From Maridesulfovibrio sp. (GTDB lineage: Bacteria > Desulfobacterota > Desulfovibrionia > Desulfovibrionales > Desulfovibrionaceae), in NCBI RefSeq assembly GCF_963678865.1, contig NZ_OY787459.1, positions 3,693,381 to 3,757,380 on the forward strand: a stretch of DNA of 64,000 bases, given 5' to 3'. Under the pieces are notes generated by a model. It saw only the letters and a program-made list of their open reading frames with translations. It had not been told where the DNA came from and ran no database searches. Of the stretch, positions 42,656-51,288 are shown piece by piece. A program made the translations under genes and the position numbers. Positions within the stretch are counted from its first letter, which is position 1, and the number at the start of each line of letters is the position of its first letter.

Positions 42656-44242
42656 TTATTTTTTGATTCCCAGAGCTGTATTTATCAGTGAATCAGTTGT
42701 GGTAATGCCTTTGGAGTTGGCCTGAAATCCTCGCTGGGTCAGGATCATCGAGGCAAATTCTTCCGCCAGATCCACGTTTGAAGTTTCAAGGCTGTTGCTT
42801 ACCACCGATCCGAGCCCTTCTTTTCGGGCTACACCTTGAATGGCATCGCCTGAATCCTGAGTTGCACTGAAGTAATTTGAACCCTCGCGGCGCAGCCCGA
42901 ATTCATTTTTAAAGTTGTACAGATTCACCTGATAAAGGTCCTGAGTCATTCCGTTGGAGAAAAGGGCACTCAGGATTCCGTCGGAATTGAAAGATACATT
43001 CTGGAGGTAACCTTCACCGAATCCGTCCTGCGACTGGCTGATAGTTGAGGATGATCCGTAGTAATCAGTCGTGGCAAGGGCGTTTAGCTTGCCGTCATTC
43101 ATGCTCGGCAGGGCAGAAGCGTTACTGCCTATATCTGCTGCGGTCAGCCCGGAGGTGGACCATGAATCAGTACCGGAAGTAATGCCCATATCAAGGGATA
43201 TGGTCTGGGATTTTGCACTCCCGATCGCTCCGGAGAGTGTTGCGTTGAAAGTCGGTTGTCCATTGCTGTTCAGGGGTGCCTGTTCCCAGTTACTGAGGTC
43301 TTTGCCGTCAGTGGCTCCTGCTGCAAGGGTGAATGCGCTCTGGTCGAGCAGGGTGCCGTCGCCGGAGAAGGTGAGGGTACCGGTCATAAGCAGCCCGGCC
43401 CCGGAAGATCCGGCCAGAGAACCGGAGTCACTTCCCGGAGGAACGGTTACAATATATTCCCAGTAGCGTTTATCCGAGCTGTCGCCATCATTAACTACCT
43501 TGTCAAAATAGACGATCAGGTCATGCTTGTTTCCGTTGTCATCGTATATTTGTATTGAGCTGTTGTATGCAAATTTATCAGCAGTAAGCGGAGTATCGCT
43601 GGTGCCGTCCCATTCCTGAAGCAGGGAGAAGAAAGGAGATTCGTCATTGCTGCTGTTGTCCTGCTCCCCGGAATCAAGGTTGGTACGCATGCTTACTGAG
43701 TCAGTACCCTTGGGGTCGGATTTTACAACTCTTATTGTGTTGCCGTAGGTATCGGTTTCATTTTTCATGGGCAGGACGATATCCTGTGAAGTAGAGCCGA
43801 TATTGCCGTCCTGGTCTATTGAATATCCTTGCAGTCTATTGCTGTGGCTGTCCACGAGTCGTCCGTTTTGATCAAAATGGAAGTTGCCTGCACGGGTGTA
43901 GTAGCTGGTGTTTGTGCTTGGAGCGGCCACACGGAAAAAACCCTGACCGCCGATGGCTATATCAGTGCTTGAGGAGCTTGATTCAAAAGATCCTTCTTTG
44001 AAATTAATTCTGGTGGCAGCAACCCTTGAGCCCAGACCTATCTGTCCGGCCAGATTTGCTCCTCCTGAAACTATTCCGGAGTTGGCCTTGCCCGAGTTCT
44101 GGCTGGCAAGAGTCTCGAGAAATGTATCGCCGCTTTTGTAAGCAAGGGTGTTGACGTTGGCGAGGTTTGCGCCGATCTGCTGCATCAACATACCGTGCGA
44201 CTTAACGCCTGTAGCAGCTGTATATAATGAGCTGAAACCCAT
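42656..44242 (-). CDS. flgE: Flagellar hook protein FlgE
   Basis: 528 residues. The N-terminal rod/hook motif is LYTAATGVKSHGMLMQQIGA then NLANVNTLAYKS, with the usual IAIGGQGFF (D1 region). The C-terminus is NVDLAEEFASMILTQRGFQA and TTDSLINTAL. The Ser/Asp/Gly-rich middle is the variable hook surface. It is exported by the flagellar type III system and polymerises into the hook. The gene stands apart from other flagellar genes in this window, with its own sigma54 promoter at 44339-44354 and AAGGAG before the ATG. Confidence 0.95.
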   Translation of the reverse strand: MGFSSLYTAATGVKSHGMLMQQIGANLANVNTLAYKSGDTFLETLASQNSGKANSGIVSGGANLAGQIGLGSRVAATRINFKEGSFESSSSSTDIAIGGQGFFRVAAPSTNTSYYTRAGNFHFDQNGRLVDSHSNRLQGYSIDQDGNIGSTSQDIVLPMKNETDTYGNTIRVVKSDPKGTDSVSMRTNLDSGEQDNSSNDESPFFSLLQEWDGTSDTPLTADKFAYNSSIQIYDDNGNKHDLIVYFDKVVNDGDSSDKRYWEYIVTVPPGSDSGSLAGSSGAGLLMTGTLTFSGDGTLLDQSAFTLAAGATDGKDLSNWEQAPLNSNGQPTFNATLSGAIGSAKSQTISLDMGITSGTDSWSTSGLTAADIGSNASALPSMNDGKLNALATTDYYGSSSTISQSQDGFGEGYLQNVSFNSDGILSALFSNGMTQDLYQVNLYNFKNEFGLRREGSNYFSATQDSGDAIQGVARKEGLGSVVSNSLETSNVDLAEEFASMILTQRGFQANSKGITTTDSLINTALGIKK

Positions 44243-44338
44243 GAGTAAACTCCTTGAACACGGTGCGGCATTTATAGTGACTCCGCCAGCACCTGTTTAA
44301 CCTGTGGCCCGGCATAAAAATCCGGTCACCAGTACTTA

Positions 44339-44354
44339 AGCAAGGCGCGTGCCT
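44339..44354 (-). promoter_or_regulatory. Sigma54 (RpoN) promoter for flgE
   Basis: Minus strand reads AGGCACGCGCCTTGCT: GG and GC separated by exactly 10 nt, and GGCAC-N5-TTGCT matches the consensus TGGCAC-N5-TTGCT at all but one position. It is about 100 bp before the ATG, leaving room for a leader of about 85 nt. Hook genes are classic RpoN targets. Confidence 0.82.
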
Positions 44355-44410
44355 AAAGTTTGTGTTGAGTAATATCAATGGTTTGTAGTGTATGTTCAGG
44401 TATGAGGGCG

Positions 44411-44449
44411 GAAAAAAAGTCCTCCTTAATATTAAGTTAGGAAGGACTT
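44411..44449 (-). terminator. Terminator after TPR gene
   Basis: AAGTCCTCCTTAA (44417-44429) pairs with TTAGGAAGGACTT (44437-44449), with two imperfect positions; the minus strand then has seven T. Confidence 0.75.
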
Positions 44450-44486
44450 CATGTCGTTGGTGCCGGGTATGGGGTAAATTTTAGAA

Positions 44487-45233
44487 TCAGAGAGATTTTT
44501 TTTTGCTCAGGTGCTTCTTAAGCTTCATGGCGGGAGCTGAGTCTGGATTGATGGCAAGGCATTTTTTAGCGTTTTTCATAGCACCTTTGCGGTCACCTTT
44601 CTCGTAAAGGCAGCGGGCTATATTGAAATATATATTTTCGTCGTCATCGGTAAGTCCCACTGCTCTGGAATAAAAATTGACTGCCTCATCAAACAGTTTA
44701 TTTTTGCGCAGGGATATGCCGAAGTCATTAAAAAGATGTTTATGGCGTTGTTCAAATGCTGCATCCAGATCAATCAACCTGCTGAACACGTCCGTAGCTT
44801 TGTCTGCTTCATTGCGATCAAGATAACAGAGGCCGATTCCGAAGTTGGCGCGGATGTTTTCTTCATCAATGTTCAAAGCCTTGCCGTATTCCATTTCAGC
44901 AGTGAAAGTGTTGCCCTCCTGACGATGGCGGTCTGCTTTTGCGAGCGTTCTATTGAGTTCCTGAATGGCCGGAAATACAGTAGATATATAAAGTTCCACC
45001 TCAGGGGTGAATGATTCCAGCAGCTCTTCTTTGCTTATAATCTGCTCTTCGCCTGCAGGGACATTGTTTTCATTGAGCACGCGCAAGCCGATCTCGCCGT
45101 TGTCCTTTTCTTCAGCAAAATACAGGAAAGATTGGATTACCTTTCTCTTGGTTGTTCCTGTTCCGATTTCCTGTATTAATTTTGTGGAAAACGTGCCCTT
45201 GATTTTGGGCATGGATGAGGCACTTGCAGTCAT
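44487..45233 (-). CDS. Tetratricopeptide repeat protein
   Basis: 248 residues. An N-terminal region (about 1-85) of unknown fold is followed by four or so TPR units (NTFTAEMEYGKALNIDEENI, NRNEADKATDVF, KNKLFDEAVNFYSRAVGLT, KGDRKGAMKNAKKCLAINPD) and a basic Lys-rich tail. No signal peptide, so it is probably a cytoplasmic scaffold. Single gene with its own terminator; partner unknown. Confidence 0.82.
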   Translation of the reverse strand: MTASASSMPKIKGTFSTKLIQEIGTGTTKRKVIQSFLYFAEEKDNGEIGLRVLNENNVPAGEEQIISKEELLESFTPEVELYISTVFPAIQELNRTLAKADRHRQEGNTFTAEMEYGKALNIDEENIRANFGIGLCYLDRNEADKATDVFSRLIDLDAAFEQRHKHLFNDFGISLRKNKLFDEAVNFYSRAVGLTDDDENIYFNIARCLYEKGDRKGAMKNAKKCLAINPDSAPAMKLKKHLSKKKSL

Positions 45234-45347
45234 GTCGGTTGTTTATTCTTTTCTTCTGTATTAGAATATATTGTTAAAGTTTTTTATTATCATCTTTTTT
45301 GAGGGGCATAGCACATATCCTGATGAGTCTCAATTTTAAAAAAACAG

Positions 45348-45385
45348 AATAAAGCGGGGTTGTGTTACAACTACCCCGCTTTATT
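45348..45385 (-). terminator. Terminator after hslU
   Basis: AATAAAGCGGGG pairs with CCCCGCTTTATT with an inner TTGT/ACAA stem. On the minus strand a partial T-rich tail follows. Confidence 0.8.
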
Positions 45386-45412
45386 GTTAATTGAATGTGT
45401 ATCTAAAGTTGA

Positions 45413-46789
45413 TTACAGAATATATCTTGAAAGATCCCTGTCTTCAGTTACATCCTGCAGTTTTTCCTGCACGTATTCCTTATCAATAACAATAGAGTCT
45501 CCGGAGCGGTCCGGCGCATCAAAGGAGAGGTCGGAGAGAATTTTTTCCATGATGGTGTAAAGCCTTCTGGCTCCGATATTCTCAGTTTCCTCATTGAATT
45601 TCTGGGCATTGAAAGCCACTTCTTCAAGGGCTTCGCGACTGAAGTCTACGGTCAGGTTTTCTGTTTCCAGAAGAGCTTTATATTGAACTGTCAGGGCATT
45701 TTGCGGTTCGGTAAGGATTCGGTAGAAATCGTCCTTATCAAGGGAGGTGAGTTCCACGCGCAGGGGAAAGCGGCCCTGCAGTTCGGGGATAAGATCAGAT
45801 GGCTTGGCGTAACTGAACGCACCCGCGGAAATGAACAGGATGTGGTCTGTCTTGACCATGCCGTATTTGGTATTGACCACACAGCCTTCAACCACTGGCA
45901 GCAGATCGCGTTGAACTCCTTCGCGGGAGACATTTGCGGAACCTCCGCCTTCCTGATTACCTGCGATTTTATCAATCTCGTCCAAAAAGAGGATTCCGCT
46001 CTGTTCAACACGTTCCCGGGCCAGCTCCGCCACGTTGTCCATATCGATGAGCTTGTCAGATTCCTGCTGGATGAGGATCTCATATGCTTCACGGATGTTG
46101 ACTTTGCGCATTTTCTTTTTGCCGGGAAACATCTTGCCGATCATGTCATTGACCTGCATGCCCATGTCTTCCATACCGGGCATGGACATGATTTCCACAC
46201 CGCCGCCCTGTACGGTAACCTCTATTTCCACTTCGCGGTCATCAAGTTTGCCTTCACGCCACATCTTGCGGAATTTTTCACGGGTGGAAGACTGGTCTAT
46301 TGCAGGCTGTTCCTGCTGCTGTTCTTCCGGTGCTGCGGGATTGAAGAATCCCATGCCCGGTTGTTTGGATTTGGAAGAAGGGAGCAGCAGGTCAAGCAGG
46401 GCGTTTTCTGCGTGTTTTTCTGCCTTTACTTTTACTTTTTCCATCTCTTCCTTGCGCACAAGGTTGATGCCGATTTCCATCAGGTCGCGGACCATGGATT
46501 CAACATCACGTCCCACGTAACCGACTTCAGTGAATTTGGTGGCTTCAACCTTGAAGAAAGGGCATCCGGCAAGCTTGGCCAGCCGGCGGGCGATTTCAGT
46601 TTTACCCACTCCTGTGGGTCCCATCATGATGATGTTCTTGGGTGCGATTTCTTCCCGCAGTTCCGGGGGAAGCTGCTGACGCCGCCAGCGGTTACGCATG
46701 GCAATTGCAACCATCCGTTTGGCATCGGACTGGCCGATGATGAATTTATCCAGTTCAGAAACAATTTCTCTAGGTGTAAGATTACTCAT
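45413..46789 (-). CDS. hslU: ATP-dependent protease ATPase subunit HslU
   Basis: 458 residues. AAA+ unfoldase: Walker [10 protein letters not shown], Walker B FLDEIDKI, and a C-terminal [17 protein letters not shown] sensor-2 region with the docking tail DRDLSRYIL. It partners HslV in the ClpQY protease. The gene follows hslV by 17 bp. The I-domain insert (about 110-230) is as in the family. Confidence 0.96.
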   Translation of the reverse strand: MSNLTPREIVSELDKFIIGQSDAKRMVAIAMRNRWRRQQLPPELREEIAPKNIIMMGPTGVGKTEIARRLAKLAGCPFFKVEATKFTEVGYVGRDVESMVRDLMEIGINLVRKEEMEKVKVKAEKHAENALLDLLLPSSKSKQPGMGFFNPAAPEEQQQEQPAIDQSSTREKFRKMWREGKLDDREVEIEVTVQGGGVEIMSMPGMEDMGMQVNDMIGKMFPGKKKMRKVNIREAYEILIQQESDKLIDMDNVAELARERVEQSGILFLDEIDKIAGNQEGGGSANVSREGVQRDLLPVVEGCVVNTKYGMVKTDHILFISAGAFSYAKPSDLIPELQGRFPLRVELTSLDKDDFYRILTEPQNALTVQYKALLETENLTVDFSREALEEVAFNAQKFNEETENIGARRLYTIMEKILSDLSFDAPDRSGDSIVIDKEYVQEKLQDVTEDRDLSRYIL

Positions 46790-46806
46790 TTTCAGGCTCG
46801 CGGGAT

Positions 46807-47346
46807 TTATTTTTCAAGGGTTTTGAGAACAAAATGGTCGTTGGTGTATACACAGATTTCACTGGCGATTTCCATGGATTTCCGGGCGATTTCCGCAGCA
46901 GGCATATCTGTATTGCGTATTAACGCACGGGCAGCAGAAAGAGCAAAGGACCCGCCGGAACCGATAGAGGCTACACCGTCGTCAGGTTCAATTACATCAC
47001 CGTTACCACTGATTATCAGTATGTGTTCGGCATCGGCGACCATGATCATTGCTTCCAGTTTGCGCAGGAATTTATCGGTACGCCAGTCGGTAGCCATTTC
47101 GACGGCAGAGCGCACAAGGTTTCCGGAGTAGGTTTTCAGCTTTTTTTCAAAGCGTTCGAAAAGGGTAAAAGCGTCGGCGGTTGCTCCGGCGAATCCGGCG
47201 ATAACCTGATCATTATAAAGGGTACGGACTTTGACCGCTGAGTGTTTCATTACCACAGCCTGACCCATGGTGACCTGACCGTCACCGATCATGGCAGTGC
47301 CTTTGTCATCCTTGATGGCCAGAATGGTTGTTCCTCTCATTTCCAT
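46807..47346 (-). CDS. hslV: ATP-dependent protease peptidase subunit HslV
   Basis: 179 residues. N-terminal nucleophile Thr in [12 protein letters not shown], preceded by a five-residue leader (MEMRG) that must be removed; E. coli HslV removes only Met. [20 protein letters not shown] is diagnostic. Its leader RNA has a hairpin ACGCCG...CGGCGT (47411-47440) and GTAATT-TTT-AATTAC (47441-47455). Confidence 0.96.
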   Translation of the reverse strand: MEMRGTTILAIKDDKGTAMIGDGQVTMGQAVVMKHSAVKVRTLYNDQVIAGFAGATADAFTLFERFEKKLKTYSGNLVRSAVEMATDWRTDKFLRKLEAMIMVADAEHILIISGNGDVIEPDDGVASIGSGGSFALSAARALIRNTDMPAAEIARKSMEIASEICVYTNDHFVLKTLEK

Positions 47347-47516
47347 ATTTATCTCCTGATTCTATTCAATATGACAAATTGAGTTCAATTTGTTCATGAA
47401 TTCAATAAGTACGCCGAGGGATATTTATTCATAGCGGCGTGTAATTTTTAATTACCAGAACATAATACCTATGGTGGGTATGGCAAGGGGGCGTCAAAAA
47501 TCTTCTTTTTTAAACC

Positions 47517-47543
47517 TAAAGATAAGTTAATTTATGCCGATAA
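47517..47543 (+). promoter_or_regulatory. Sigma28 (FliA) promoter, exact consensus match
   Basis: TAAA (47517-47520), 15 nt, GCCGATAA (47536-47543): identical to the FliA consensus. It sits about 57 bp before the start codon of the first cassette gene. Confidence 0.85.
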
Positions 47544-47600
47544 TAATATAGCCGCACGATAGTGACTATCTAAGTAAACATATACAAGTTGAGGGACGTC

Positions 47601-48389
47601 ATGAGAATCGGTGAAGCTTCGGGCTTTAAATTTAGTCTGGCCAATATGAAGCAGGAAGAGGCTGTTGAAGAAGAAAATTCAACACATCAACCGGAGGTTG
47701 AAAAAGAACCGCAGGGGCATACTTTCTCTCAGCGCAATATGATGGCAGACAGTTTCGTTAAGCAGGGTCGTGAGGAGTCCCGGTATATCACCGGGTTATT
47801 GACTTCTTACAAGGTGGCTGAGCAATTCCGCAGTCAGATGCAGACTGTTACGAATATTTTTAATGATGATGCTAATGTGCTGTCTGCTGATATGCCCCTG
47901 AATTATCAATTAATGGATCTTGCCCCAATGGAGGCCGAACATTTAGCCAAGGAGCAGGCAGAGAATTATACTAAGGAAAAGCTCGAAGAAAAGATTGAAG
48001 CTGAGCGTAAGGAAAAGGAAAAAGAACAGGAAGAAAAGGACGAGCAAAAGATTGAAGAAAAGCTCATGCCCGACGGTTCCAAGCAGGTTTTGGAAGCTGA
48101 TCCTGATCCGGAGGTGCTTACTGAGGAAATCGCGGAGAAAGTGGAAGAGGCTACTGAAGCCGAAGGTGATAAGATATTAAAAGGCAATGAGCAGACTGAA
48201 CCTCAGACAGACGCCGGGATTGTTCAAGCTGCTGAGCAGGTAAGTACTGTGGCGGCTGCAAGTACTATTGCACCGGAAGGTGATAAAAAAGTCGAACTGA
48301 CCGGAGAATCTATTCAGACAGTGGAAGGTGGTAGTACTTCTGTTGGTATGGTCCCTCCACCGGGTACTTATGTTGACGAGATTGTTTAG
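47601..48389 (+). CDS. Unknown FliA-regulated protein, copy 1, Glu/Lys-rich coiled coil
   Basis: 262 residues. Starts at the ATG with GAGGGACG upstream (MRIGEASGFKFS). A short conserved start is followed by HTFSQRNMMADSF, then a helical part, a strongly charged coiled coil (about 115-160) and an acidic repeat-like stretch (KQVLEADPDPEVLTEEIA). The C-terminus is STSVGMVPPPGTYVDEIV. No signal peptide. About 60% identical by eye to copy 2. The VPPPGTYVD ending recalls the tail of small putative motility proteins (YjfB-like), but this is only a resemblance. Its promoter is a perfect sigma28 match, so a late flagellar or motility role is inferred; the actual function is unknown. Confidence 0.72.
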   Translation: MRIGEASGFKFSLANMKQEEAVEEENSTHQPEVEKEPQGHTFSQRNMMADSFVKQGREESRYITGLLTSYKVAEQFRSQMQTVTNIFNDDANVLSADMPLNYQLMDLAPMEAEHLAKEQAENYTKEKLEEKIEAERKEKEKEQEEKDEQKIEEKLMPDGSKQVLEADPDPEVLTEEIAEKVEEATEAEGDKILKGNEQTEPQTDAGIVQAAEQVSTVAAASTIAPEGDKKVELTGESIQTVEGGSTSVGMVPPPGTYVDEIV

Positions 48390-48411
48390 GTAAATTTATT
48401 ACAATGAAATC

Positions 48412-48447
48412 AAAAGCTCCCTCCTGCAAACGCAAGAGGGAGCTTTT
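48412..48447 (+). terminator. Terminator of cassette copy 1
   Basis: AAAAGCTCCCTC pairs with GAGGGAGCTTTT, then taa. Identical hairpin at 49389. Confidence 0.88.
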
Positions 48448-48498
48448 TAAAGTTATGACAATTTATGGTTTGAAACGGCGTTGGCAACCTTTTCAACC

Positions 48499-48525
48499 TA
48501 AAGAAATATTAATTTATGCCGAAAA
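48499..48525 (+). promoter_or_regulatory. Sigma28 (FliA) promoter, near-consensus
   Basis: TAAA, 15 nt, GCCGAAAA (one mismatch to GCCGATAA). Same position relative to the start codon as in copy 1; it has kept spacing while flanks diverged. Confidence 0.78.
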
Positions 48526-48583
48526 TAACATTGATACGCGATTAATTTTATAAATTAAATTATATAACCACACGAGGCGAACC

Positions 48584-49366
48584 ATGAGAATCGGTGAATC
48601 TTCGGGTTTTAAATTTAATATTTTTGATATGAAGCCGACTGCTGAGGAGGAAAACTCGACACATCAGCAAGCCGTTCCCCAAGAGAGTCAGGGGCATTCG
48701 TTCTCGACCCGTAATATGATGGCGGGTAATTTCGTTCAGCGTGACCGCGAAGAATCACGCTATATTAACGGGTTGATGACTTCTTATGCGGTAGCAGATC
48801 AATTCCGTACACAGATGCAGACGGTGCTCGATTCTGCTAAGTTTGAGGCTAGTCTTGTTTCAGCTGCTTCACCGGAAAATTATGCTGAGCTGATGCTGGT
48901 AGGCATGAAAGCTGAAAGGGCGGCAAAAGAGAAAGCAGAGGATTACGCCGGAGAAAAGCTGGAAGAGAAGCTGGAACAGGAGCGTAAGGAAGAGGAAAAA
49001 GAACAGGACCAGAAGGTCGAGGAAAAGCTCGAAGAAAAGCTCATGCCCGAAGGGGCCAAGCAGGTTCTGGATGCTGACCCGACTCCGGAAGAATTGATGG
49101 AAGAGATTGCAGAGAAAGCTGAAGAAGCAACTGAATCTCGAGGTGATAAAGTTCTTAAAGGTGATGAGCCGGAAGAAGGGCAGACAGTCTCTGGAAATGT
49201 TCAGGCTGCTGAGCAGGTCAGTTCACTGTCGGCTGGCAGTGCGGTTTATGCTGAAAGTGGCAGGAATGTGGAGTCGACAGGAAATTCTATCAAGACAGTG
49301 GAAGGCGGTAGTACTTCTGTTGGTACGGTCCCTCCACCGGGTACTTATGTTGACGAGATTGTTTAG
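48584..49366 (+). CDS. Unknown FliA-regulated protein, copy 2
   Basis: 260 residues, same plan as copy 1: MRIGESSGFKFNIFDM, HSFSTRNMMAGNF, a charged coiled coil (about 110-160), an acidic segment, then STSVGTVPPPGTYVDEIV. One two-residue deletion near the N-terminus relative to copy 1. The ribosome site is ACGAGGCGA. Conserved positions are concentrated at both ends and in REESRYI and EEKLMP. The two proteins may pair with each other, given the coiled coils. Function unknown. Confidence 0.72.
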   Translation: MRIGESSGFKFNIFDMKPTAEEENSTHQQAVPQESQGHSFSTRNMMAGNFVQRDREESRYINGLMTSYAVADQFRTQMQTVLDSAKFEASLVSAASPENYAELMLVGMKAERAAKEKAEDYAGEKLEEKLEQERKEEEKEQDQKVEEKLEEKLMPEGAKQVLDADPTPEELMEEIAEKAEEATESRGDKVLKGDEPEEGQTVSGNVQAAEQVSSLSAGSAVYAESGRNVESTGNSIKTVEGGSTSVGTVPPPGTYVDEIV

Positions 49367-49388
49367 GTAAATTTATTACAATGAAATC

Positions 49389-49424
49389 AAAAGCTCCCTC
49401 CTGCAAACGCAAGAGGGAGCTTTT
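49389..49424. terminator. Terminator of cassette copy 2, also faces clcA
   Basis: Same stem as at 48412. It has A-rich and T-rich flanks, so it should act for the converging clcA too. Confidence 0.88.
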
Positions 49425-49470
49425 TAAAGTTATGATAATTTATGGTTTGAAACGGCGTTGGCAACCTTTC

Positions 49471-51288
49471 TTATTCCGCGGCTTCCCTTAATTCTTTAAC
49501 AGACAAGGCGTAAGCGCGGAACACGTTTTCCCTGTTCAGGATACCGATGATCCGGTTGGGATCTTCCTCGCTGACAACCGGTATCTGCCCGTAGTCTGTA
49601 TCTACAAATTTAAGCAGGGCGGTGTAGAGGTCATCATCCGCTTTGAGGGTCGCCGGTTTGGTGGCGAGATCCTTGGCAAGGATGAGGTCAAAGAGGTCCG
49701 GGTTGAAGAGGTGGTTACGGACATTCTGGATGGTCAGTATTCCGGTGATAACACCTTCTTCATTTTTAACCGGGAAATAAAGTTCGTTGGTGTTGGCGAT
49801 GATATCGGTCAACGCCTTGAGCGTGGTTCCTTCCTCGAGTGTGGTTACGCGTCCAGGTTTGTAGTGGGTATCCACATGCAGCCCTTCAAGGATGTTGATG
49901 GTCTTGTCCTCGATATGGGCAGGCGAATCGAATTTACTTTCAACCTGATGCTCGTAGAGGGAGAAGTTTCTGCCCAGTACGATGCACAGCGCGGAGGCCA
50001 GCATGAGCGGGGCCAGCAACCCGTAGCCCTGTGTGAGTTCGCAGACCATGATCAGCGGACCGATGGGGGCTTTTGCCACCCCGGCAAAAAATGCGGCCAT
50101 TCCGACCAGTACATATCCTCCGGGCTGGGTGACGATGTCCGGGTAATATTTCCCGGCAATCTGGCCTACAATTCCGCCGGAAAGGCCGCCGACGAAGAGC
50201 GCGGGGGCAAACATACCGCCGGACATACCGGAACCGATGGTCATGGAGGTGGCAACGGTTTTTCCGATTACAATGGCGATCATCATCATGAGCGGGATTT
50301 CACCCATGATGGCCATTTCCAGCCAGCCATAGCCCCCGGTGAGGACCTGCGGGAAAAACATCCCCATGATCCCCATCATCAGACCGCCGAGAGCGGTAGC
50401 CCACATGAGGCCGACCCGGTCCCTGATCTGGTTGAACACGGAATATTTGATGAAGCGGAAAGTGCGGATATACATCCATCCCGCCAAGGTGCATGCAAAG
50501 GCCAGAATTACATAAAAGATCAGTTCCCGAGGGTCGTGAAAGACAAAACGCGGAATGCCGAATATCGGTTCCGTGCCGTAGAAAAGAGTGAACAGGGAAT
50601 AGGATACTACCGAAGATATAACCGAGGGCAGGATTGCTTCGGATTCAAAGTCTTCGCGGTAGATTACTTCAATAGCGGTGAGTGCTCCTCCCAGCGGGGC
50701 GCGAAAAATAGCTCCGAGGCCGCCGGCAGCACCGGAAAGAAGCAGAATACGCCGTTCCTTGGTGGAGAGCTTTAGTTTCTGGGCCAGCCATGAGCCTACC
50801 CCGGCTCCCATCTGGGTGATAGGACCTTCGCGACCGGCACTACCCCCGGTGGAGATAGTAAATACAGAAGTCAGTCCTTTAATAATAGGCACGATCGGAC
50901 GCATAAGTCCGCTGCCCTGATGGAAACATTTGATGGTGGCATCGGTGCCGTCGGTGCCGCCGGAGATTGTTTCCGGGATAAATTTGTTGACCAGCCACCC
51001 GGTGACCAGCCCGACTATTGTCAGGCATACGGGTATAGTCCATGTCCTCAACTGTTCACCGGGAGGGCCGTGAAACAACTCCTCACCCTCAGGGGCAGGA
51101 AGGGAAAGACCGGCCAACTGGCTTATGAAAAAATGTTTACCCAGTTCTACCGCACCGAAAAAAAGGACGGCCACAATGCCGGAAAGTATACCTACTACGA
51201 CACCCAGTATCAGCCAGCGAAAATGGCTGATATTACGATAGGAGCGGACAAGGTCTTTCCACATATTGATACTGAGAAAAGGGCTCAC
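49471..51288 (-). CDS. clcA: CLC-family chloride channel or Cl-/H+ antiporter with CBS domains
   Basis: 605 residues from a GTG start that overlaps the ribF stop (GTGA). About 10-11 membrane segments in the CLC fold, then two CBS domains (about 470-590). GSAGREGPITQMGA carries the gating Glu and GMSGGMFAPALF the filter. The first selectivity motif (GSGIP in EcCLC) instead reads SGGTDGTDA, so ion preference may differ. CBS domains bind nucleotides and regulate. It probably follows ribF translationally; the biological link is unclear. Confidence 0.9.
   Translation of the reverse strand: MSPFLSINMWKDLVRSYRNISHFRWLILGVVVGILSGIVAVLFFGAVELGKHFFISQLAGLSLPAPEGEELFHGPPGEQLRTWTIPVCLTIVGLVTGWLVNKFIPETISGGTDGTDATIKCFHQGSGLMRPIVPIIKGLTSVFTISTGGSAGREGPITQMGAGVGSWLAQKLKLSTKERRILLLSGAAGGLGAIFRAPLGGALTAIEVIYREDFESEAILPSVISSVVSYSLFTLFYGTEPIFGIPRFVFHDPRELIFYVILAFACTLAGWMYIRTFRFIKYSVFNQIRDRVGLMWATALGGLMMGIMGMFFPQVLTGGYGWLEMAIMGEIPLMMMIAIVIGKTVATSMTIGSGMSGGMFAPALFVGGLSGGIVGQIAGKYYPDIVTQPGGYVLVGMAAFFAGVAKAPIGPLIMVCELTQGYGLLAPLMLASALCIVLGRNFSLYEHQVESKFDSPAHIEDKTINILEGLHVDTHYKPGRVTTLEEGTTLKALTDIIANTNELYFPVKNEEGVITGILTIQNVRNHLFNPDLFDLILAKDLATKPATLKADDDLYTALLKFVDTDYGQIPVVSEEDPNRIIGILNRENVFRAYALSVKELREAAE

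Larger units (their letters stand above)
47514..49469 (+). repeat. Tandem duplication of a promoter-gene-terminator cassette (two units)
   Basis: Unit 1 runs 47514-48492, unit 2 48496-49469. Both contain promoter, coding region and hairpin. The last 176 bp (48317-48492 versus 49294-49469) align without gaps and differ at three positions, all transitions, whereas the upstream parts are far more diverged. Unit 2 ends at the clcA stop codon. Confidence 0.9.

Noticed and set aside
47456..47520. Sigma32-type promoter for hslV
   Set aside because: A CTTGCC element exists, but no -10 partner at proper spacing.
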